64,000 bases of DNA. It comes from Enterobacter sp. JBIWA008. GTDB lineage: Bacteria; Pseudomonadota; Gammaproteobacteria; Enterobacterales; Enterobacteriaceae. Made by a program: the position numbers and the translations under genes. The stretch covers positions 2,232,001 to 2,296,000 of the forward strand of contig NZ_CP074149.1 of assembly GCF_019968765.1 (NCBI RefSeq). The letters run 5' to 3'. Each line of letters begins with the position of its first letter. Position 1 is the first letter of the stretch. The notes below the pieces were generated by a model. That model was not told where the DNA came from. It ran no database searches and saw only the letters and a program-made list of their open reading frames with translations. This document shows, one piece after another, positions 35,897-46,018 of this stretch.

Positions 35897-37111
35897 ATGA
35901 AGATTGTCGCGGCTGACGTGTTTGTTACCTGCCCGGGGCGGAACTTTGTCACCCTTAAAATCACCACCGACGAGGGGATTGTCGGCCTCGGTGACGCTAC
36001 GCTGAACGGGCGTGAACTCTCCGTTGCTTCCTACCTGAAAGACCACCTTTGCCCGCAGCTGATTGGCCGCGATGCGCACCGCATCGAAGACATATGGCAG
36101 TTTTTCTATAAGGGCGCCTACTGGCGTCGTGGACCGGTCACCATGTCGGCTATCTCCGCCGTGGACATGGCGCTGTGGGACATCAAAGCCAAAGCGGCCA
36201 ACATGCCGCTCTACCAGATGCTGGGCGGCGCATCCCGCGATGGCGTGATGGTTTACTGCCACACGACCGGTCACACCATTGACGACGTGCTGGAAGATTA
36301 CGCCCGCCATAAAGAGATGGGCTTCAAGGCTATCCGCGTGCAGTGCGGCGTGCCGGGCATGAAAACCACCTACGGCATGGCCAAAGGGAAAGGGTTGGCC
36401 TACGAGCCTGCGACCAAAGGCGACTGGCCAGAAGAGCAGCTGTGGTCCACCGAAAAATACCTCGACTTCACGCCGAAGCTGTTCGACGCGGTGCGCAGTA
36501 AATTTGGTTTTAATGAACATCTCCTGCACGACATGCACCACCGCCTGACGCCAATCGAAGCGGCGCGTTTCGGCAAGAGCATCGAAGCGTATCGCATGTT
36601 CTGGATGGAAGATCCAACGCCTGCGGAAAACCAGGCCTGCTTCCGGCTGATCCGCCAGCATACCGTCACGCCAATTGCGGTGGGGGAAGTGTTTAACAGC
36701 ATCTGGGACTGCAAGCAGCTCATCGAAGAGCAGCTCATCGACTATATTCGCACCACCATTACCCACGCGGGCGGGATCACCGGGATGCGTCGCATCGCGG
36801 ACTTCGCCTCGCTCTACCAGGTGCGAACCGGCTCGCACGGTCCGTCGGATCTCTCGCCTGTATGCCACGCCGCCGCGCTGCATTTCGACCTGTGGGTGCC
36901 GAACTTTGGCGTCCAGGAATATATGGGCTATTCCGAACAGATGCTGGAGGTCTTCCCGCACAGCTGGCGCTTTGATAGCGGCTATATGCATCCGGGCGAC
37001 AAGCCGGGGCTGGGCATCGAGTTTGATGAAAAACTGGCGGCGAAATACCCCTACGATCCGGCCTATCTGCCGGTGGCCCGTCTTGAAGACGGCACGCTGT
37101 GGAACTGGTAA
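35897..37111 (+). CDS. rspA: RspA, D-mannonate dehydratase-type enolase
   Basis: A 404-residue mandelate racemase/enolase-superfamily protein of the ManD subgroup. It dehydrates D-mannonate to 2-keto-3-deoxygluconate, though low activity is known for several members. Diagnostic parts are [30 protein letters not shown], the [10 protein letters not shown] strand and the [20 protein letters not shown] region. The name comes from an effect on starvation sensing in E. coli. It is the first gene of rspA-rspB-MFS, with AAGGAAAGG before the ATG and the putative RspR site about 55 nt upstream. Confidence 0.92.
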   Translation: MKIVAADVFVTCPGRNFVTLKITTDEGIVGLGDATLNGRELSVASYLKDHLCPQLIGRDAHRIEDIWQFFYKGAYWRRGPVTMSAISAVDMALWDIKAKAANMPLYQMLGGASRDGVMVYCHTTGHTIDDVLEDYARHKEMGFKAIRVQCGVPGMKTTYGMAKGKGLAYEPATKGDWPEEQLWSTEKYLDFTPKLFDAVRSKFGFNEHLLHDMHHRLTPIEAARFGKSIEAYRMFWMEDPTPAENQACFRLIRQHTVTPIAVGEVFNSIWDCKQLIEEQLIDYIRTTITHAGGITGMRRIADFASLYQVRTGSHGPSDLSPVCHAAALHFDLWVPNFGVQEYMGYSEQMLEVFPHSWRFDSGYMHPGDKPGLGIEFDEKLAAKYPYDPAYLPVARLEDGTLWNW

Positions 37112-37125
37112 ACGAGGAGCGAACG

Positions 37126-38145
37126 ATGAAAAGCGTAGTGATTCAACAGCCGAACGAACTGGTGATTGAAGAGCGGCCACTTCCGGAGCCAGCCCCTGGT
37201 GAAGTGCGTGTCAAAATTAAGCTGGCGGGGATCTGCGGTTCAGACAGCCACATCTATCGCGGCCATAACCCGTTTGCGAAGTATCCGCGCGTGATCGGTC
37301 ATGAGTTCTTTGGCGCGATCGACGCCGTGGGCGAGGGTGTCGACAATGCCCGTCTGGGCCAGCGCGTCTCGGTCGATCCGGTGATCAGCTGCGGGCACTG
37401 CTATCCGTGTTCCGTCGGAAAACCGAACGTCTGCACCTCGCTGGTGGTGCTGGGCGTACACCGCGACGGGGGCTTCAGCGAATACGCGGCGGTACCGGCT
37501 AAAAATGCCTGGCCCATCCCGGATGACATTCCTGATAAACACGCCGTCATGGTTGAGCCCTTCACCATCGCCGCCAACGTGACGGGGCAGGCCAGTCCCA
37601 CCGAGCAGGACGTCGCGCTGATTTACGGCGCAGGGCCGATGGGGCTGGTCACCGTGCAGGCGCTGAAGGGCGTCTATAAGGTGAAGCAGGTTATCGTGGT
37701 TGATCGCATTGACGAACGTCTGAAAATGGCCCAGCGCAGCGGCGCGGACTGGGTGTTGAATAACGGCGAGCAGTCGCTGCAGGCCGCGTTGGAAGAAAGG
37801 GGCATCAAACCGACGTTAATCATTGATGCCGCCTGTCATCCTGCGATTTTGCAGGAAGCGATTACCCTGGCCTCACCGGCGGCGCGCATCGTGCTGATGG
37901 GCTTCTCCAGCGAGCCGAGCCAGATTGTCCAGCAGGGTATCACCGGCAAAGAGCTGGCAATCTTCTCCTCGCGCCTCAATGCCAACAAATTCCCGGTCGT
38001 CATCGACTGGCTGAAAAAAGGGCTGATCGACCCTGAAAAACTGATCACCCATACCTTTGACTATCACCATGTAACAGACGCCATTGAACTGTTTGAGAAG
38101 GACCAGCGGCAGTGCTGCAAAGTCTTGCTCACGTTCGGTCAATAA
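37126..38145 (+). CDS. rspB: RspB, zinc-dependent sugar-acid dehydrogenase
   Basis: A 339-residue medium-chain dehydrogenase. Catalytic zinc motifs are GICGSDSH and GHEFFG; the structural zinc loop is CGHCYPCSVGKPNVC; the NAD fold carries YGAGPMGLV. It is thought to oxidise a hexonate such as L-gulonate, feeding the YdfI/RspA route. The ATG at 37126 has AGGAG upstream and lies 14 nt after the rspA stop, so the two are co-transcribed. Confidence 0.92.
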   Translation: MKSVVIQQPNELVIEERPLPEPAPGEVRVKIKLAGICGSDSHIYRGHNPFAKYPRVIGHEFFGAIDAVGEGVDNARLGQRVSVDPVISCGHCYPCSVGKPNVCTSLVVLGVHRDGGFSEYAAVPAKNAWPIPDDIPDKHAVMVEPFTIAANVTGQASPTEQDVALIYGAGPMGLVTVQALKGVYKVKQVIVVDRIDERLKMAQRSGADWVLNNGEQSLQAALEERGIKPTLIIDAACHPAILQEAITLASPAARIVLMGFSSEPSQIVQQGITGKELAIFSSRLNANKFPVVIDWLKKGLIDPEKLITHTFDYHHVTDAIELFEKDQRQCCKVLLTFGQ

Positions 38146-38160
38146 TCATTTACGCGGTTA

Positions 38161-38182
38161 AGAGCCTGCGCAGACAGGCTCT
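38161..38182 (+). repeat. hairpin between rspB and the MFS gene
   Basis: An 8-bp perfect stem AGAGCCTG / CAGGCTCT with a 6-nt loop and no T-run. It may tune mRNA stability or partial termination between rspB and the transporter. Confidence 0.55.
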
Positions 38183-38218
38183 ATGTGGTACGCATCTTAC
38201 CCTTCAGAGATAGCCATT

Positions 38219-39586
38219 ATGACGCAAGCACAACCTCAAAGAACCACCTCAGATCTGGTGAAAGCCGCCGTTTCCGGCTGGCTGGGCACCGCCCTGGAGT
38301 TTATGGACTTTCAGCTTTACTCGCTGGGGGCGGCCCTGGTCTTTCACGAGATTTTCTTCCCGGAACAGTCAGCCGCGATGGCGCTGATCCTGGCGATGGG
38401 CACCTACGGCGCAGGCTACATAGCACGTATTGTCGGCGCTTTTATCTTCGGCAGAATGGGCGACAGCATTGGCCGTAAGAAGGTGCTGTTTATCACCATC
38501 ACCATGATGGGGATCTGCACCACGCTGATTGGCGTCCTGCCCACCTATGAACAGATCGGGATTTTTGCTCCGGTTCTGCTGGTGACGCTGCGTATTATTC
38601 AGGGCCTGGGCGCCGGGGCTGAGATCTCCGGGGCCGGGACCATGCTGGCGGAGTACGCGCCGAAAGGGAAGCGCGGCATCATCTCCTCGCTGGTGGCGAT
38701 GGGAACGAACTGCGGGACGCTGAGCGCAACGGCGATTTGGGCCGTGATGTTCTTTGCCCTTGACCGTGAAGAGCTGATAGCCTGGGGCTGGCGCGTGCCG
38801 TTCCTCGCCAGCGTCGTGGTGATGATCTTTGCCATCTGGCTGCGTATGAACCTCAAGGAGAGCCCGGTATTTGAGAAAGTGAACGATGCACAAACCGCGC
38901 AGCCGGACACGTCGCTGGGTTCAATGGTGAAAAGTAAATCCTTCTGGCTGGCGACCGGCCTGCGTTTCGGCCAGGCCGGCAACTCGGGTCTGATCCAGAC
39001 GTTCCTCGCAGGTTATCTCGTTCAGACGCTGCTGTTCGATAAGGCCATTCCTACCGATGCGCTGATGATCAGCTCCATTCTCGGGTTTATCTCCATTCCG
39101 CTGCTGGGCTGGCTTTCCGATAAAGTAGGGCGCCGTCTGCCGTACATTATCCTCAATATCTCCGCCATTCTTCTCGCATACCCGATGCTGTCGATCATCG
39201 TCGATAAGAGCTATGCGCCGGGGACGATCATGCTCTCTATCATCGTTATTCATAACTTTGCCGTGCTGGGGCTGTTTGCGCTGGAAAATATCACCATGGC
39301 GGAGATGTTTGGCTCGCGAAATCGCTTTACCCGTATGGCTATCTCGAAAGAGGCGGGTGGTCTGGTGGCGGTGGGCTTTGGTCCGGTACTGGCGGGTATA
39401 TTCTGCAATATGACCGGCACCTGGTGGCCGATTGTCGCCATGATGGTGGCCTATTCCGTGATTGGGCTGGTCTCGGCGATCCTGATGCCGGAAGTGCGCG
39501 ACCGTGATTTGAGCGCAGCGCATGATGCAGCCGAGTCTGCGCCAAAAGAGACGGTCGGTTATGGCGCTGTCTCCTCGCGACGCTAG
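38219..39586 (+). CDS. ydfJ: MFS sugar-acid transporter (MHS type, YdfJ-like)
   Basis: A 455-residue major facilitator of the metabolite:proton symporter branch (ShiA/ProP-like), with TALEFMDFQLYSLGAALVFHEIFFP in helix 1 and FIFGRMGDSIGRKKVLF in the first loop. In E. coli the equivalent gene ydfJ, between rspB and ydfI, is disrupted; here it is intact. It probably imports the sugar acid used by RspAB and YdfI. The ATG at 38219 gives MTQAQ. Confidence 0.8.
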   Translation: MTQAQPQRTTSDLVKAAVSGWLGTALEFMDFQLYSLGAALVFHEIFFPEQSAAMALILAMGTYGAGYIARIVGAFIFGRMGDSIGRKKVLFITITMMGICTTLIGVLPTYEQIGIFAPVLLVTLRIIQGLGAGAEISGAGTMLAEYAPKGKRGIISSLVAMGTNCGTLSATAIWAVMFFALDREELIAWGWRVPFLASVVVMIFAIWLRMNLKESPVFEKVNDAQTAQPDTSLGSMVKSKSFWLATGLRFGQAGNSGLIQTFLAGYLVQTLLFDKAIPTDALMISSILGFISIPLLGWLSDKVGRRLPYIILNISAILLAYPMLSIIVDKSYAPGTIMLSIIVIHNFAVLGLFALENITMAEMFGSRNRFTRMAISKEAGGLVAVGFGPVLAGIFCNMTGTWWPIVAMMVAYSVIGLVSAILMPEVRDRDLSAAHDAAESAPKETVGYGAVSSRR

Positions 39587-39606
39587 TGGTTTATAGCTTG
39601 CGCGAC

Positions 39607-39639
39607 ATGTCACACAACTTTGTTTTTATGTCACACCAC
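39607..39639. repeat. tandem direct repeat upstream of ydfI
   Basis: ATGTCACACAAC (39607-39618) and ATGTCACACCAC (39628-39639) match at 11 of 12 positions and are 21 bp apart, two helical turns on the same face of the DNA. A pair of binding sites for an activator is the natural reading; the protein is unknown. Confidence 0.5.
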
Positions 39640-39806
39640 ATGACCAAAAGTTAATATAAATCAAAATATCAAACGGCAGTATCAGTATGGTTGATGGCAG
39701 TTACTTTTTTACTCCAACTGCCATTCTAGTTGGTGTAGTCAGCAGGCGCTGCCGCTTCAGAAGGCGCGGCAGCGATCCACGGCTTTCTAATTAACGAGTC
39801 TTAATC

Positions 39807-41270
39807 ATGGAAAATACCTTATTACAGGCCAACGCGACGCTGCCTCTTTACGATCGCGATAGCCTTAAAGCACGCATTGTACATTTAGGCTTTGGCGCAT
39901 TTCACCGCGCGCATCAGGCGGTGTATGCCGACATTCTCGCCGCCGAACACGGCAGCGGCTGGGGCTACTGTGAGGTTAACCTGATTGGCGGCGAGCAGCA
40001 GATTGCCGATCTGAACGCGCAGGATAATCTTTATACCGTGGCGGAGATGTCTGCCGATGCATGGACATCCCGCGTGGTTGGCGTGGTCAAAAAGGCGCTG
40101 CATGCGCAGGTTGACGGGCTGGAGAGCGTGCTGGCGGCGATGTGCGAACCGCAGGTGGCAATTGTCTCGCTGACCATCACCGAGAAAGGGTACTGTCACT
40201 CACCGGCGACCGGACAACTGATGCTCGATCACCCGTTTATCGTCGCCGATCTGCAAAACCCGCACCAGCCGAAATCCGCGCCGGGCGTGGTGGTGGAAGC
40301 GCTGGCGCGTCGCAAAGCGGCGGGTCTGCCTGCGTTTAGCGTGATGTCCTGCGATAACATGCCGGAGAACGGCCACGTGATGCGCAATGTGACCTGCGCT
40401 TACGCCCGGGCGGTAGACGGCGAGCTGGCGGACTGGATCGAGGCTAACGTCACCTTCCCGTCAACCATGGTGGATCGCATCGTGCCCGCGGTTACGCCCG
40501 ATACGCTGGATAAAATCGAACGGCTGACCGGCGTGCGCGATCCGGCGGCGGTCGCCTGTGAACCGTTCCGCCAGTGGGTGATCGAGGATAACTTTGTGGC
40601 AGGACGTCCCGAGTGGGAAAAGGCTGGAGCCGAGCTGGTGTCAGACGTGATCCCGTTTGAAGAGATGAAGCTGCGCATGCTCAACGGCAGCCACTCGTTC
40701 CTGGCGTACCTGGGCTATCTGGCGGGCTATCAGCATATCAACGACTGTATGGAAGATAAGAACTACCGCCTCGCCGCGCACGCGCTGATGCTTAGCGAGC
40801 AGGCACCTACGCTGAAGGTCAAAGGCGTCGATTTAGGACGCTATGCCGATCTCCTGATTGCCCGCTACAGCAACCCGGCCCTCCGCCATCGGACATGGCA
40901 AATCGCGATGGACGGCAGCCAGAAGCTCCCGCAGCGTATGCTGGACTCCGTGCGCTGGCACCTGGTGCACCAGAAACCTTTCCCGCTGCTGGCGCTGGGC
41001 GTGGCAGGGTGGATGCGTTATGTCGGCGGCGTGGACGAGCAGGGTAACGCCATCGACGTGAGCGATCCGCAGCTGGCGGTGATTCAGGCGGCGGTGAAGG
41101 GAAGTGCGGAAGGGGAAGGCCGGGTCAAGGCGCTGCTCGGCATTGAGGCCATCTTTGGTAAGGAGTTACCGCAGGAGCCGCGCTTTGTTGCTGCGGTGAT
41201 GACCGCGTACCAGTCGTTGCTGCAAAAGGGTGCGAAAGCGACCGTCGCGCAGTACGCGTCTCAACGGTAA
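39807..41270 (+). CDS. ydfI: YdfI, mannitol dehydrogenase-family oxidoreductase
   Basis: A 487-residue polyol/hexuronate dehydrogenase of the UxuB/MtlK long-chain family. The N-terminal Rossmann fold begins [17 protein letters not shown]; the catalytic lysine region is in [23 protein letters not shown]. It probably interconverts fructuronate or mannonate with NAD. It follows the transporter after a 220-nt region with the 21-bp-spaced repeats, so it likely has its own promoter. Confidence 0.9.
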   Translation: MENTLLQANATLPLYDRDSLKARIVHLGFGAFHRAHQAVYADILAAEHGSGWGYCEVNLIGGEQQIADLNAQDNLYTVAEMSADAWTSRVVGVVKKALHAQVDGLESVLAAMCEPQVAIVSLTITEKGYCHSPATGQLMLDHPFIVADLQNPHQPKSAPGVVVEALARRKAAGLPAFSVMSCDNMPENGHVMRNVTCAYARAVDGELADWIEANVTFPSTMVDRIVPAVTPDTLDKIERLTGVRDPAAVACEPFRQWVIEDNFVAGRPEWEKAGAELVSDVIPFEEMKLRMLNGSHSFLAYLGYLAGYQHINDCMEDKNYRLAAHALMLSEQAPTLKVKGVDLGRYADLLIARYSNPALRHRTWQIAMDGSQKLPQRMLDSVRWHLVHQKPFPLLALGVAGWMRYVGGVDEQGNAIDVSDPQLAVIQAAVKGSAEGEGRVKALLGIEAIFGKELPQEPRFVAAVMTAYQSLLQKGAKATVAQYASQR

Positions 41271-41313
41271 TTCAGCACATGCCGCCGTTCGCGGCGGCAT
41301 GTCTGCACACCGT

Positions 41314-41517
41314 TTAGTGCATCCCCAGGCGAATCAGCTCAATCGGCTCGAACTTACCTTCGCATCCTTCCACTTCAACCGTTTTGCTGCGGCGTACCTG
41401 TGCGGCATCCAGCCCGTCGCTGTGGATCGCTTTAATCACGCCAGTTTTGCCCGTGCCGCTAATCATGACGCGGCTGCCGGTGGTGATTGCATTGCGGTTA
41501 CGGTCGTATGTCATCAT
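41314..41517 (-). CDS. ydfZ: YdfZ, small selenium-associated protein
   Basis: A 67-residue protein, same length as E. coli YdfZ ([40 protein letters not shown]). YdfZ is reported to bind selenium through its single conserved cysteine, Cys in EGCEG. AGGAG is 8 nt before the first ATG; a second ATG follows at once. An FNR-type site sits at the right distance upstream, fitting the known anaerobic induction. Confidence 0.9.
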   Translation of the reverse strand: MMTYDRNRNAITTGSRVMISGTGKTGVIKAIHSDGLDAAQVRRSKTVEVEGCEGKFEPIELIRLGMH

Positions 41518-41609
41518 GGTATTTTCTCCTCTCTAACCTGTTCGTTACGGCGTTATTTCAGGGTTGCCGTTCACGGAGCATATAAATACGCCTGTCTGCA
41601 TCACATGTT

Positions 41610-41625
41610 TTTGTTTTTGATCAAA
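41610..41625 (-). promoter_or_regulatory. FNR-type site upstream of ydfZ
   Basis: The minus strand reads TTTGAT-CAAA-AACAAA, one mismatch in each half to TTGAT-N4-ATCAA extended form. A -10-like TATTTATA lies at about 41581-41588, which places the FNR centre near -41.5, as at class II anaerobic promoters. Confidence 0.5.
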
Positions 41626-41804
41626 CTCACACTTTTTTCTTTATTGTGTAAGGCGCTGACCGTTCAAGACAGCAATTTACAAAGTGGACCTTTATTTTCA
41701 TTCATTGATAGTTTCAGCAGGGAAGCGTTGAGGGTTGGTTTATATTCCCGGTGCCATTCTGGGTACAGGAAATAACCCTTTTATCAAAATAAGGAGTCAG
41801 GCTT

Positions 41805-42236
41805 ATGTATAAGAAGATTTTGATGCCTGTTGATGTGTTTGAAATGGATTTGAGCGACAAAGCGGTTCGCCACGCGGCAAACCTTGCGAAGGCGGAGGGT
41901 GCCTCGATTACCCTGGTCAATATTCTGCCGGCCAGCAGTCGCTCCCTGCTGCGCGGATTTAACGCCGATATTAAAAAGTTCGAAGAATATATGACTGAGG
42001 AGTCCGGGAAGAAAATGAACGCGTTAAAAAGACTGTTCGATATCTCGCCGGAGAAAATTGACAGCCTGGTACGCTTTGGCAACGTCCGGGATGAAATTAT
42101 CAGGCTGAGTAAGGAAGGGGAATATGACGTGATCGTCATCGGATCGAAAAATCCGGGCATCACCACCCATCTGCTGGGGTCAAATGCGGAATCTATCCTG
42201 CGCTACGCCACTATTCCGGTGTTGGTCGTTCGCTAA
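41805..42236 (+). CDS. universal stress protein, UspG-like
   Basis: A 143-residue single-domain Usp. MYKKILMPVDVFEMDLSDKAVRHAANLA at the N-terminus and the ATP-binding loop GSKNPGITTHLLGSNAESILRYATIPVLVVR at the end match the UspG/UP12 type. The role is nucleotide binding and stress resistance. It has a strong AAGGAGT site. It is a second Usp in the window besides uspF at 46017. Confidence 0.88.
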   Translation: MYKKILMPVDVFEMDLSDKAVRHAANLAKAEGASITLVNILPASSRSLLRGFNADIKKFEEYMTEESGKKMNALKRLFDISPEKIDSLVRFGNVRDEIIRLSKEGEYDVIVIGSKNPGITTHLLGSNAESILRYATIPVLVVR

Positions 42237-42269
42237 ACCTATCGCCGCACCCGAAAGGGGCGGCGAATA

Positions 42270-42956
42270 TTACTCTTCGCTAAACCACTCGCTATTTTCC
42301 TGACGAATCAGCTGCACGGATTCGCTGATTTCCTGCAGATGCAGCGTCATCGCTTTTTCCACTCCGTCCGGGTCGCGTTTTTCCAGGGCGCTGAAAATAT
42401 CATGATGCTGTCGGAGCAGCATTTCCGGCGGGGAGACGTGATCGAGGCTCATGTAGCGCACGCGGTCAATGGTAGCCTTGATGTTTTCGATGGTGTCCCA
42501 GGCCAGCTGGCAATCCGCAATCTGCGCCAGTTTCTGGTGGAATTCATCATCAAGCTGGAAGAAATCGTTCAACTGCTTACGGTCAATCGCAATCCGCTGC
42601 TGGTGCAGGTTCTGCTCCAGCTGGTAACACTGGTTGTCGTTGATAAGCGTTGCGGCACGGCGCGCCACCGCGCATTCAATGGCCTGGCGAACAAAACAGC
42701 CGTTGCGTACCTGAGAGAGTGAAATTTTGTTCACGTAGCTGCCGCGCTGCGGGCGGATCTGAATCAGACCGTTTTCCGCAAGCTTAATAAACGCTTCACG
42801 CACCGGCTGACGGGAAACGTCAAAACGCACGGAGACCTCTTTTTCAGAAAGCGGCGTTCCCGGTGGGATCAGGCAATGGACAATATCACGTCGCAAAATG
42901 CGATAGATTTGCTGGTTAACGGGCTGGGTGGGATTGAGTTGCGATTCAGCGGCCAT
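42270..42956 (-). CDS. rspR: RspR (YdfH), GntR-family repressor
   Basis: A 228-residue GntR/FadR-subfamily (FCD) regulator. The winged HTH reads [37 protein letters not shown]; the C-terminal FCD domain has metal-type histidines ([29 protein letters not shown]). It represses rspAB in E. coli. The 9-mer found before rspA also lies 34 nt before this start on the opposite strand, suggesting autoregulation. Confidence 0.9.
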   Translation of the reverse strand: MAAESQLNPTQPVNQQIYRILRRDIVHCLIPPGTPLSEKEVSVRFDVSRQPVREAFIKLAENGLIQIRPQRGSYVNKISLSQVRNGCFVRQAIECAVARRAATLINDNQCYQLEQNLHQQRIAIDRKQLNDFFQLDDEFHQKLAQIADCQLAWDTIENIKATIDRVRYMSLDHVSPPEMLLRQHHDIFSALEKRDPDGVEKAMTLHLQEISESVQLIRQENSEWFSEE

Positions 42957-42989
42957 GAGTTGTCATTTCTCAGAGAGTTAGCCTGAACA

Positions 42990-42998
42990 TACTACCAT
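42990..42998 (-). promoter_or_regulatory. candidate RspR operator upstream of rspR
   Basis: ATGGTAGTA on the minus strand, identical to the 9-mer at 35835-35843 before rspA, and followed in both cases by a TGT within two bases. Confidence 0.35.
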
Positions 42999-43047
42999 TC
43001 TTTTATAAACCGAAACAGACCCGGCCCGCAGGCCGGGAAGGGCTGCG

Positions 43048-43794
43048 TTAGCCACGATGGACGCTAAGTCCGGCAAAACTCTGGCTGACTGGCATCATTT
43101 CCACGGTATTGATGTTGACGTGTTTTGGCAGCGTCGCCACCCACCAGACCGTTTCGGTGACATCTTCTGGCGTCAGCGCGTTTGCATTTTCGTAGGTCTT
43201 GCCCGCCTTTGCGTCATCGCCCTTGAAACGCACGTTGGAGAACTCGGTGCCGCCCACCAGGCCTGGTTCGATATCGGTGACGCGAATGGCGGTGCCGTGC
43301 AGATCGGTCCGCAGATTAAGGCTGAACTGGCGGACAAATGCTTTCGTTGCGCCATACACGTTGCCGCCCGCGTAAGGCCAGCTCCCGGCGGTGGAACCGA
43401 TATTGATGATGTGGCCGCGGTTGCGCTCGACCATGCCCGGCAGCACCGCGCGGGTCATATAGACCAGCCCTTTGTTGTTGGTGTCGATCATGTTTTCCCA
43501 GTCTTCCACGCTGGCTTTGTGCGCGGGTTCCATGCCCAGCGCCAGACCGGCATTGTTGACCAGCACGTCGATGGCGCGCCACTCGGCGGGCAGGTTGGCA
43601 ATCATCTCTTCAATGGCCGCGCGGTTACGCACATCCAGCTGCGCGGTCAGAATGCTGTCGCCTAATTCGTCTTTCAGCTCCTGTAAACGCTCCTGGCGGC
43701 GGCCGGTCGCAATAACCTTATGCCCGTTGGCGACGAAGCGACGCGTGATGCTTTCACCAAAACCTGCCGTTGCCCCGGTAACTAAAATAATCAT
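43048..43794 (-). CDS. ydfG: YdfG, NADP-dependent 3-hydroxy acid/malonic semialdehyde dehydrogenase
   Basis: A 248-residue short-chain dehydrogenase, same length as E. coli YdfG. The cofactor loop is TGATAGFGES; NNAG follows near residue 80; catalytic Ser is in INIGSTAGSWPYAGGNVYGATKAFVRQ with YxxxK. It oxidises L-allo-threonine and 3-hydroxypropionate-type acids and reduces malonic semialdehyde from pyrimidine breakdown. The ATG at 43794 matches the E. coli start. It diverges from dcp. Confidence 0.93.
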   Translation of the reverse strand: MIILVTGATAGFGESITRRFVANGHKVIATGRRQERLQELKDELGDSILTAQLDVRNRAAIEEMIANLPAEWRAIDVLVNNAGLALGMEPAHKASVEDWENMIDTNNKGLVYMTRAVLPGMVERNRGHIINIGSTAGSWPYAGGNVYGATKAFVRQFSLNLRTDLHGTAIRVTDIEPGLVGGTEFSNVRFKGDDAKAGKTYENANALTPEDVTETVWWVATLPKHVNINTVEMMPVSQSFAGLSVHRG

Positions 43795-43936
43795 CTCACT
43801 GTTCCTCAACGCTTTTTGTGTTGTACTAACATAGCACGGCCGCAGAGGGTGCGTTAAGGCAACATTTGTATGACGGCGTTGCAGGGGATGGCGGCCTGGC
43901 CTACTCTGGGAGGATACCCGTACTCAGGAGCGAAAG

Positions 43937-45970
43937 ATGACGGCTACGAATCCCTTTTTTGAAATTAGCCTGCTGCCTTACCAGGCACCCCATTTTGATG
44001 AGATCAACGACGGCCACTATCGCCCGGCCTTTGATGAAGCCCTTCGCCAGAAGCGGGCGGACATTGACGCGATTGTCTCTCAGGCCGCTGCGCCGGACTT
44101 CACTAACACCGTGCTGGCGCTGGAGAAAAGCGGCGCCATGCTCTCGCGCGTTAGCAGCGTGTTTTTCGCCATGACTTCCGCGCACACCAATCCGTATTTA
44201 CAGAAGCTGGAGGAACAGTTCTCCACCGAGCTTGCCGCGCTGGCAAACGATATCTGGCTGAATGACGCGCTATTCGCCCGCGTGGAGAGCGTCTGGCAGG
44301 ACCGTGCCGCGCTGGATGCCGAATCCCGTCGGCTTGTCGAGGAGACCTGGCAGCGGTTTATTCTCGCCGGCGCGCGTCTTAATGAAACCGAAAAAGCCGA
44401 GCTGAAGGCGCTGAATACCGAGGCGGCGACCCTGACCAGCCAGTTTAACCAGCGTCTGCTGGCTGCCGATAAGACGGGCGGGCTGGTGGTGGATTACGCG
44501 CACCAGCTTGATGGGCTCAGCGCCAACGAGATTGCCGACGCGGCGCAGGCTGCCGCGGAGCGAGGGCTGAACGATCGCTGGCTGATCCCGCTCCTGAACA
44601 CCACCCAGCAGCCCGCGCTTTCTGCGCTGCGAAATCGTCAGACCCGCGAAAACCTGTTCAACGCGGGCTGGACGCGCACCCAGAAAGGGGATGAAAACGA
44701 TACCCGCGAGCTGATCCTGCGCCTTACGGCGCTTCGTGCGCGGCAGGCCCGCCTGCTGGGCTTTGAGGATTACGCCAGCTGGAGCACTGCCGACCAGATG
44801 GCGAAAACCCCGGACGCCGCGCTGGAATTTATGCGCGGCATTGTGCCCGCCGCCCGCGCCCGCGCAGAGCGCGAGCAGGCCGATATTCAGAAAGTCATTG
44901 ATGACGAGCAGGGCAGTTTCACCGTGCAGGCCTGGGACTGGGCCTTTTATGCCGAACGCGTTCGCCAGGCAAAATATGCCCTCGATGAGTCGCAGATCAG
45001 GCCTTACTTTGCGCTCAATACCGTTCTGCAGGATGGCGTATTCTGGGCAGCCAGCCAGCTGTTTGGCATTCGCTTTGTGGAGCGCTTCGATATCCCGGTT
45101 TATCACCCGGACGTTCGGGTATGGGAAATTTTCGACCATACCGGTGAGGGCATGGCGCTGTTTTACGGCGACTACTTTGCCCGTGATTCCAAACAGGGCG
45201 GGGCATGGATGGGGAACTTCGTCGAACAATCCTTCGAGTTTGCTGCCCGTCCAGTGATCTACAACGTCTGTAACTACCAAAAACCGGCTAACGGCGGCGT
45301 CGCGCTTCTCTCCTGGGATGACGTGATCACCCTGTTCCACGAGTTCGGCCATACGCTGCACGGCCTGTTTGCCAGCCAGCGTTTCGCCACGCTCTCCGGC
45401 ACCAATACGCCGCGTGATTTCGTTGAATTCCCGTCACAAATTAATGAGCACTGGGCCAGCCATCCACTGGTGTTTACCCACTACGCCCGCCATTATGAAA
45501 CCGGTGAACCGATGCCGGACGCGCTGCGGGAAAGCATGCTCAACGCGACCCATTTCAACAAGGGTTATGACATGACGGAGCTGCTGGCTGCCGCGCTGCT
45601 GGACATGAACTGGCACGGCATCGGTGAGGCTGTTTCGAGCGTGGAGGATTTTGAAGCGGCAGCGTTGAAAAAAGAGGGGCTGGATCTGCCCGCCGTACCG
45701 CCGCGCTATCGCAGCAGCTATTTTGCCCATATCTTCGGCGGTGGCTACGCGGCGGGATATTACGCCTACCTGTGGACGCAAATGCTTGCAGACGACGGCT
45801 ACCAGTGGTTTGTCGAGCAGGGTGGTTTGACTCGTGAAAACGGACAAAAATTCCGTGAGGCGATTTTGTCGCGCGGCAATAGTACTGATTTAGCTGAACT
45901 TTACCGGAACTGGCGCGGCCACGATCCGAAGATTGAACCGATGCTGGAAAATCGCGGGTTGAACGAATAG
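43937..45970 (+). CDS. dcp: Dcp, dipeptidyl carboxypeptidase II
   Basis: A 677-residue M3-family metallopeptidase, close to the E. coli length of 681. It removes C-terminal dipeptides from peptides. The zinc motif HEFGH is at 468-472, with the third ligand glutamate about 25 residues on, in FVEFPSQINEHW. It is cytoplasmic, without signal peptide. It ends at a bidirectional terminator shared with uspF. Confidence 0.95.
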   Translation: MTATNPFFEISLLPYQAPHFDEINDGHYRPAFDEALRQKRADIDAIVSQAAAPDFTNTVLALEKSGAMLSRVSSVFFAMTSAHTNPYLQKLEEQFSTELAALANDIWLNDALFARVESVWQDRAALDAESRRLVEETWQRFILAGARLNETEKAELKALNTEAATLTSQFNQRLLAADKTGGLVVDYAHQLDGLSANEIADAAQAAAERGLNDRWLIPLLNTTQQPALSALRNRQTRENLFNAGWTRTQKGDENDTRELILRLTALRARQARLLGFEDYASWSTADQMAKTPDAALEFMRGIVPAARARAEREQADIQKVIDDEQGSFTVQAWDWAFYAERVRQAKYALDESQIRPYFALNTVLQDGVFWAASQLFGIRFVERFDIPVYHPDVRVWEIFDHTGEGMALFYGDYFARDSKQGGAWMGNFVEQSFEFAARPVIYNVCNYQKPANGGVALLSWDDVITLFHEFGHTLHGLFASQRFATLSGTNTPRDFVEFPSQINEHWASHPLVFTHYARHYETGEPMPDALRESMLNATHFNKGYDMTELLAAALLDMNWHGIGEAVSSVEDFEAAALKKEGLDLPAVPPRYRSSYFAHIFGGGYAAGYYAYLWTQMLADDGYQWFVEQGGLTRENGQKFREAILSRGNSTDLAELYRNWRGHDPKIEPMLENRGLNE

Positions 45971-45992
45971 AGTCAGTCTCGTCAGAAAAAAG

Positions 45993-46018
45993 AACCGGGC
46001 TTCGCGCCCGGTTTTTTT
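45993..46018. terminator. bidirectional terminator between dcp and uspF
   Basis: An 8-bp stem AACCGGGC / GCCCGGTT with a 5-nt loop, T7 on the plus side and TTCTTTTTT on the minus side. Confidence 0.9.

Noticed and set aside
35825-37180. 451-codon open frame on the minus strand
   Set aside because: It is the exact antisense of rspA, whose translation is a clear ManD-type protein. Long antisense frames are expected in GC-rich coding; the composition (many His, Arg, Gln) is unnatural and there is no ribosome binding site.
44270-45361. 363-codon open frame on the minus strand
   Set aside because: Antisense to dcp; no family resemblance and no start signal.
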